From positions 1 to 22,103 of the forward strand of contig DBBU01000073.1 of the NCBI GenBank assembly GCA_002292365.1: DNA of 22,103 nt. The letters run 5' to 3'. Below the pieces are notes generated by a model. The model did not search any database, was not told the DNA's origin, and saw nothing but the letters and a program-made list of their open reading frames with translations. This DNA comes from Flammeovirgaceae bacterium UBA976 (GTDB lineage Bacteria; Bacteroidota; Bacteroidia; Cytophagales; Cyclobacteriaceae). Both the position numbers and the translations under genes were made by a program. Below, piece by piece: positions 17,181-22,103 of this stretch. The stretch's first letter is position 1. Every line of letters starts with the position of its first letter.

Positions 17181-17810
17181 ATGAGAAGATCAGCTTTATG
17201 TATTGAACTGCATTATCTGGCAAACTTAGAATTCTTCACCAGATTGATTAATTCAAAAAGAGTTATTCTTGAAGTTAGCGATTCTTTTATTAAGCAGACC
17301 TATCGCAATCGATGTTATATTATGGGACCAAATGGGATTCAAATGTTAACGGTTCCTGTACATTATCATAAGGAAACAATTTTCCGTGATGTCACCATTG
17401 ATTATCATCAAAATTGGGTAAAAGATCATCGAAAGGCAGTTCAGGTGGCCTATGGGAAGGCTCCTTTTTTTGATTATTTCTATGATTTATTTGATCAAAT
17501 TTGGGTCTCAAAGCCTGAGTATCTTTTGGACTTGTCAATGTCAATGATGACAGTTTGTCTTGATATCTTACAAATTGACAGGTCATTTAATTTCACTTTT
17601 CTTTATGAGCAGGAGATTCAAAAAGATGTTTTGGACCTTAGAAATATAATTTCTGCTAAAAAGTCTACGAAATCAAGGAGCTTTTACAGGCCTATATCCT
17701 ATATTCAAAACTTTGGCAGTAATTTTGTAAACAATCTGTCTATTATAGATTTGTTAATGTGTGAGGGCCCCAACGGCTTAAATATTTTACAACAGTCCAC
17801 TAATGACTAA
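17181..17810 (+). CDS. WbqC family protein
   Basis: A 209-residue protein matching the WbqC-like family. Visible blocks are LHYLANLEFF near the start, a QTYRNRCYI segment (about 40-48), GIQMLTVPVH (52-61), RDVTIDY--NW (69-79), and DHRKAVQVAYGKAPFFDYF (about 82-100). Some members occur in O-antigen or other polysaccharide clusters, for which the family is named, but no reaction is firmly assigned, so I make no functional claim. It has no signal peptide or membrane helix and is probably cytoplasmic. It starts 2 bp after the YciO-family stop codon, which suggests a single transcript. clpC follows after 108 bp and may have its own promoter. Confidence 0.82.
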   Translation: MRRSALCIELHYLANLEFFTRLINSKRVILEVSDSFIKQTYRNRCYIMGPNGIQMLTVPVHYHKETIFRDVTIDYHQNWVKDHRKAVQVAYGKAPFFDYFYDLFDQIWVSKPEYLLDLSMSMMTVCLDILQIDRSFNFTFLYEQEIQKDVLDLRNIISAKKSTKSRSFYRPISYIQNFGSNFVNNLSIIDLLMCEGPNGLNILQQSTND

Positions 17811-17918
17811 AAGTTGGAATTATACTCATAAATATTTGTTTAAAAATAGAATATGCTCGTTTTAAAGCAAATTTGAGTTTATTTTTACAATCATAGAGAT
17901 TCGCAAAAAAAGCCGATT

Positions 17919-20465
17919 ATGGAAGCTAAGTTTTCAAATAGAGTAAAAGAAGTTATTTCATTGAGTAGAGAAGAGGCCCTTAGACTGGGTCATGATTACA
18001 TCGGGACAGAGCATCTATTGCTGGGTATGATTCGCGAGGGAGAAGGAGTCGCCATAGGTTTACTCAAGAAATTAGGTGTTTCTTTAGACGAGTTAAGAAA
18101 TTCGGTTGAGCAAGCAACCAAAGGGACGACCACAAGTAATGTCAAGAACTTGGCAAATATTCCATTGACACGTCAATCAGAGAAGGTGTTAAAAATCACT
18201 TATTTAGAGGCTAAAATTTTTAAAAGTCATCTGATTGGAACGGAACATTTATTACTCTCAATTCTTAGAGATGAGGACAATCTAGCTACACAGATTCTTG
18301 ATAAGTTTGAGGTAGGCTATGATGTGGTTAAAGAAATGCTAGAATATCAAACCGAAAATCCCTTGGCTGAATCGGATATCAATGATCCCGACGATGATGG
18401 AGGGAAAATGTTCGGGGCGGGTGCTACTCCAGGAAGCGGAAGAGGAGAATCTTCGGCTAAGGGGGGTGAAAAAACCAAGACTCCCGTGTTAGACAATTTT
18501 GGAAGAGATTTAACAAAATTGGCTGAAGAAGACAAAATGGATCCCATAGTAGGTCGAGAGAAAGAAATCGAACGCGTGGCTCAAATTCTCAGTCGTAGAA
18601 AAAAAAATAATCCCATATTAATAGGGGAGCCGGGTGTTGGTAAAACTGCGATAGCTGAGGGCCTGGCCTTGAGGATCGTTCAGAAAAAAGTATCTCGAGT
18701 ATTATTTGGAAAACGAGTGGTTACTTTGGATCTGGCCTCATTGGTTGCTGGCACAAAGTATAGAGGGCAATTCGAGGAAAGAATGAAAGCAGTCATGACT
18801 GAAATAGAGAAATCTCCAGACGTGATCATATTCATTGATGAGTTACATACGATTGTAGGAGCGGGAGGGGCTTCGGGATCATTAGATGCCTCCAATATGT
18901 TCAAACCGGCCCTAGCACGTGGAGAGATTCAATGTGTAGGCGCCACTACTCTCGACGAATATCGGCAACATATCGAAAAAGATGGAGCTTTAGCAAGAAG
19001 ATTCCAAATGGTAATGGTGGATGCGACGACGCCTGATGAAACCATACAAATTTTAGAAAATATTAAAAATAAATACGAGGAGCATCATAATGTCATCTAC
19101 AGCAAAGAGGCAGTTAAGGCCTGTGTGACCTTGTCAGATCGATACATAAGCGATCGTTTTTTACCGGACAAAGCGATTGATGTGCTTGATGAAACAGGTG
19201 CACGTGTACATATAAACAATATCAATGTTCCTGAAGCCATCGTTTCCTTAGAGACGCAAATAGAAGCGGTTAAGGAAGACAAAAATAACGTAGTCAAAAG
19301 CCAAAAATATGAAGAGGCAGCTCAGTTAAGAGATAAAGAGAAAAAGTTATTGGCTGAACTCAAGATTGAAAAAGATCAATGGGAAAAAGAATCTAAAAGC
19401 AAACGTTACCAGGTAGATGAGGAAAGTGTGGCTGAAGTCATCGGTATGATGACGGGAATTCCGACGAATAGAGTAGCCCAAAAAGAAGGAGAAAAGCTTC
19501 GAAATATGAACGAAGAACTTAGTCAAAATGTGATTGGTCAGGATGAAGCAGTTACCAAACTGACCAAAGCTATTCAAAGAACACGGGTGGGTCTTAAAGA
19601 TCCAAAAAAACCGATTGGTTCTTTTGTCTTTCTTGGACCCACTGGAGTAGGTAAGACTGAAATGGCTAAAGTCTTGTCTAAGTATCTTTTTGATAAAGAG
19701 GATTCATTGGTACGGATCGACATGAGTGAATACATGGAGAAATTTTCTGTAAGCAGGTTAGTTGGAGCACCTCCGGGATACGTTGGATACGAAGAAGGAG
19801 GACAATTGACTGAAAAAGTACGGCGAAAACCTTATTCAGTCGTTCTTTTGGATGAAATAGAAAAAGCACACCCGGATGTATTTAATATTCTGCTGCAGGT
19901 ATTAGATGATGGTGTGCTTACCGATGGACTGGGTAGAAAAGTAGATTTCCGCAATACGATTGTGATCATGACTTCTAATATTGGAGTCAGAGATCTTAAA
20001 GATTTTGGTGCAGGAATAGGTTTCGCGACGCAATCTAGAAAAGACAATAAAGCTGAAGTGATCAAGTCCACTATTCAAAATGCCTTGAAAAAGACTTTCA
20101 GTCCTGAATTTTTAAATAGGCTCGATGATGTCATTATTTTTAACTCACTTGAAAAGGAGCACATTCATAAAATAATAGATATTTCTTTGGGTAAGTTATT
20201 TAAAAGAATAAGTGATCTGGGTTATCAAGTTACGTTAACCGAAAGTGCAAAGGATTTCTTATCTGAAAAAGGTTATGATCCTCAATTTGGTGCGCGTCCG
20301 CTCAATAGAGCGATTCAAAAATACCTTGAGGATCCAGTAGCCGAAGAGATCTTAAAAGGAGAGATTAGCGAGGGAGATGTCATTCAGGCCAGTTGGGATA
20401 AAAAGTCTGAGGAACTTTCTTTCAAGCTTAAGAAAAAGAAAACTAAAGAAAATAAAGAGCAATAG
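17919..20465 (+). CDS. clpC: Clp protease ATP-binding subunit ClpC
   Basis: A complete 848-residue two-ring AAA+ unfoldase that feeds substrates to ClpP. Two Clp N-domain repeats lie at about residues 4-65 and 79-143, followed by a Gly/Ser-rich linker (about 150-190). The first AAA+ module has Walker A GEPGVGKT (236-243), Walker B FIDELH (305-310) and ALARRF arginine fingers (357-362). A short coiled middle domain with a UVR-like motif (about 452-480) marks ClpC, as distinct from ClpA or ClpB. The second module has GPTGVGKT (573-580), Walker [11 protein letters not shown] (642-651) and sensor-2 GARPLNRAI (791-799). The Ile-Gly-Phe loop (700-702) that docks on ClpP is present, so it should be protease-coupled. 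The C-terminus is lysine-rich. In Bacteroidota no McsB or CtsR partner is expected, and none is seen here. Confidence 0.96.
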   Translation: MEAKFSNRVKEVISLSREEALRLGHDYIGTEHLLLGMIREGEGVAIGLLKKLGVSLDELRNSVEQATKGTTTSNVKNLANIPLTRQSEKVLKITYLEAKIFKSHLIGTEHLLLSILRDEDNLATQILDKFEVGYDVVKEMLEYQTENPLAESDINDPDDDGGKMFGAGATPGSGRGESSAKGGEKTKTPVLDNFGRDLTKLAEEDKMDPIVGREKEIERVAQILSRRKKNNPILIGEPGVGKTAIAEGLALRIVQKKVSRVLFGKRVVTLDLASLVAGTKYRGQFEERMKAVMTEIEKSPDVIIFIDELHTIVGAGGASGSLDASNMFKPALARGEIQCVGATTLDEYRQHIEKDGALARRFQMVMVDATTPDETIQILENIKNKYEEHHNVIYSKEAVKACVTLSDRYISDRFLPDKAIDVLDETGARVHINNINVPEAIVSLETQIEAVKEDKNNVVKSQKYEEAAQLRDKEKKLLAELKIEKDQWEKESKSKRYQVDEESVAEVIGMMTGIPTNRVAQKEGEKLRNMNEELSQNVIGQDEAVTKLTKAIQRTRVGLKDPKKPIGSFVFLGPTGVGKTEMAKVLSKYLFDKEDSLVRIDMSEYMEKFSVSRLVGAPPGYVGYEEGGQLTEKVRRKPYSVVLLDEIEKAHPDVFNILLQVLDDGVLTDGLGRKVDFRNTIVIMTSNIGVRDLKDFGAGIGFATQSRKDNKAEVIKSTIQNALKKTFSPEFLNRLDDVIIFNSLEKEHIHKIIDISLGKLFKRISDLGYQVTLTESAKDFLSEKGYDPQFGARPLNRAIQKYLEDPVAEEILKGEISEGDVIQASWDKKSEELSFKLKKKKTKENKEQ

Positions 20466-20487
20466 AAAAGTGCTGAATATAGGAAGT

Positions 20488-22103
20488 TCAATAACTGCCT
20501 AGATATTTTCTAAAAAACCATTCAAGGCTGAAAAGGATTATAATTACGAATAAAAGCCACTTGAGATCAATCAGTTTAGTGAAGTCTTGAATGCTGTGAA
20601 GTATGCTTTTTGCCTGTGAATCCCGAAGATCTCTGATCAGTGAATCAAGCTCATTTTCATGATAAAATCGTCCCCCTGTATGGTCAGATAGATCTTTGAG
20701 AAGGTCATGATTAGCTGTAAACGTAGCGCGTTCCAATTGGGCATCTTTAATAATGAATTGTCCTTTTGATGATAAATTTTGACCATTAGAGACCGAGAGA
20801 GCTTCATAAAAATAGATTCCTTTGCCAAGTGTACCAATACTCAAGGTTTTATTAGCATCGCTACCTATAAAATTAAAGATACTTTCCGATCTATCTTTTT
20901 CCTGAAATACCTTCAGCGTTATGCGATTGCCTGCTATAGGTTCATAGATGTCGTTGTAGGACTCCGAGGTAAATTGAATAAGATCACCACTTTGAAAAAA
21001 GGGCGTAATAGGTTCAAATATGAATTTGCGTTTATCTGATTGTACACTGAGGTATTGAATGGATTTAAGGATGATTTGATCAAAAAGTGAAGAATTATTT
21101 GACATGGCGAGTTCTTGTAATCGCCAATTCCAGATGCCCGTTCCATAAAAAACACCATATTTTGAGCTGCCATTATCAAAAAAAGATAAAACAGGCTTGT
21201 CTATGTTGAGATTACCCACCCTTTGCTGAAGCAAAATTTCATGAGTACCCAAGTTATAAGATCCATAAGGCACCTTCAGAGTTGGATAATCATTAAACTT
21301 ATCCAAATAGGATCGATTGAGTTCAAATTTTGTGAAGTTAGGGTTGTAAACGGGCTTAATAATATCTTGTTGATTTCCTGATTGTTCAATAGCGATATTG
21401 GTTTTGGAATAGAGCCGATTTAGGTTTGATTTTTTACTGAGGATATATAAAAAGGTCGGACTACCAGAATAGTTAAGTGTAGGAAAATTGTCAGAAAAAG
21501 CTTGATGATGAATGATGACATCGAAGGTATCACGGGGCATTATTTTTGTTAATCCTGGGATATATATTTGAGTTTGGTAGTTTTCACTCTCGGCTAGAGC
21601 CATCCGAATGGCCCTGATATCGGGATGGGGAGCGGGTGCTACCAATAGTATTTTCTCTTTTCCTTCTACGATCTCAATGAAAAGATCTTTTTCATTATTT
21701 ATCGTATTTATTTCGCCGGCTTCTGGAGGTATTTTTATGCGTAAATGCTGAAGGCCAAATTTATCGGCATCCATTTCAAAAGTAACCTTCATTTGCGAAG
21801 ATAGAACTAGATTTTGTTTACTGATGATTCCATCCTCATCAGATAAAATGATGGTCTTTTTCGTGCCAGTGTAACCTGTGGCGTCGATATATACTTCGAT
21901 GGGAAATCGATTTCCTTGGTAGACGACTTGATTACTGCGTACCTCTTTGATCGCAATGTCTTTTCTGGTTGTGGTATCGCCCAGTCCTAGGCTATGAATA
22001 GGAATCAAAGATTGTCTGTAAGAAGGAGAGAGTCCCTGATTGTACAAACCATCTGAGATCAACAATACGGCCGCGAGGTTTCGTGTCTCTAAGCTTTCAA
22101 AAC
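20488..22103 (-). CDS. VWA-like membrane protein, C-terminal part (partial)
   Basis: The frame is open from the right window edge to a TGA at 20488-20490, giving 537 residues. The N-terminus is missing: codons upstream of the first possible TTG start read FESLETRNLAAVLLISDGLYNQG without interruption. That segment resembles the later part of a von Willebrand factor A domain, where LISDGLYNQG matches the last metal-site strand. After it come several Ig-like beta-rich domains (QGNRFPIEVYIDATGYTG is an example), a segment near KEKILLVAPAPHPDIRAIRMAL that resembles a Rossmann-type strand-loop, and one C-terminal membrane helix (WLLFVIIILFSLEWFF) close to the end. The bulk probably faces the periplasm. 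Similar large VWA-plus-helix proteins are common in Bacteroidota and have no settled function. It converges on clpC with only 22 bp between, and no terminator is evident. Confidence 0.75.
   Translation of the reverse strand, partial: FESLETRNLAAVLLISDGLYNQGLSPSYRQSLIPIHSLGLGDTTTRKDIAIKEVRSNQVVYQGNRFPIEVYIDATGYTGTKKTIILSDEDGIISKQNLVLSSQMKVTFEMDADKFGLQHLRIKIPPEAGEINTINNEKDLFIEIVEGKEKILLVAPAPHPDIRAIRMALAESENYQTQIYIPGLTKIMPRDTFDVIIHHQAFSDNFPTLNYSGSPTFLYILSKKSNLNRLYSKTNIAIEQSGNQQDIIKPVYNPNFTKFELNRSYLDKFNDYPTLKVPYGSYNLGTHEILLQQRVGNLNIDKPVLSFFDNGSSKYGVFYGTGIWNWRLQELAMSNNSSLFDQIILKSIQYLSVQSDKRKFIFEPITPFFQSGDLIQFTSESYNDIYEPIAGNRITLKVFQEKDRSESIFNFIGSDANKTLSIGTLGKGIYFYEALSVSNGQNLSSKGQFIIKDAQLERATFTANHDLLKDLSDHTGGRFYHENELDSLIRDLRDSQAKSILHSIQDFTKLIDLKWLLFVIIILFSLEWFFRKYLGSY

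Noticed and set aside
19347..19577. Minus-strand open frame inside clpC
   Set aside because: It is antisense to the conserved ClpC middle domain and second AAA+ module and shows no protein character of its own.

Overview
The window looks like chromosomal DNA from a Bacteroidota bacterium, most likely of the order Cytophagales. This rests on gene content and AT-rich base composition, not on a marker gene. The supporting features are an ABC permease fused to an M1 peptidase, a carboxypeptidase-like regulatory domain at the start of an outer-membrane receptor, a GH9 lipoprotein, near-absence of Shine-Dalgarno sequences, and several perfect TAnnTTTG promoter motifs of the Bacteroidota type.

Layout. 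The left end (1-300, minus) holds the first 100 codons of an exported outer-membrane receptor-like protein. After a 491-bp gap without a convincing gene comes a GH9 cellulase-family lipoprotein gene (792-2486, minus), interrupted by one in-frame TAA. Next is a two-gene minus-strand unit: an ABC ATPase (6153-7037) followed by a 1194-residue fusion of an ABC-2 permease with an M1 zinc aminopeptidase (2549-6133). A 448-bp AT-rich gap leads to tRNA-Arg(CCU) (7486-7557) and hflX (7598-8740), both minus.

From about 9085 the plus strand carries a TPR protein, phosphosulfolactate synthase, a DUF368 (PopT-type) polyprenyl-phosphate transporter, shikimate dehydrogenase (aroE) and uvrB. aroE and uvrB overlap by one base. 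uvrB meets a minus-strand pair head-on: a hot-dog thioesterase and mltG, which also overlap by one base. From the 70-bp divergent region upstream of mltG, a plus-strand run holds a YciO/Sua5-family protein, a WbqC-family protein and clpC. The right end is a minus-strand gene for a von Willebrand A-like membrane protein, cut by the window edge.

How the genes relate. Several products concern the cell envelope: the receptor, the GH9 lipoprotein, the exporter/peptidase, the DUF368 carrier recycler, MltG and the VWA protein. The rest are housekeeping: tRNA, HflX, AroE, UvrB, ClpC, YciO. I see no phage, transposon, CRISPR array or recognised defence system. The observations most worth a second look are the single nonsense codon in the otherwise intact GH9 gene, the phosphosulfolactate synthase without its usual coenzyme M partners (possibly linked to sulfonolipids), and the transporter-peptidase fusion.
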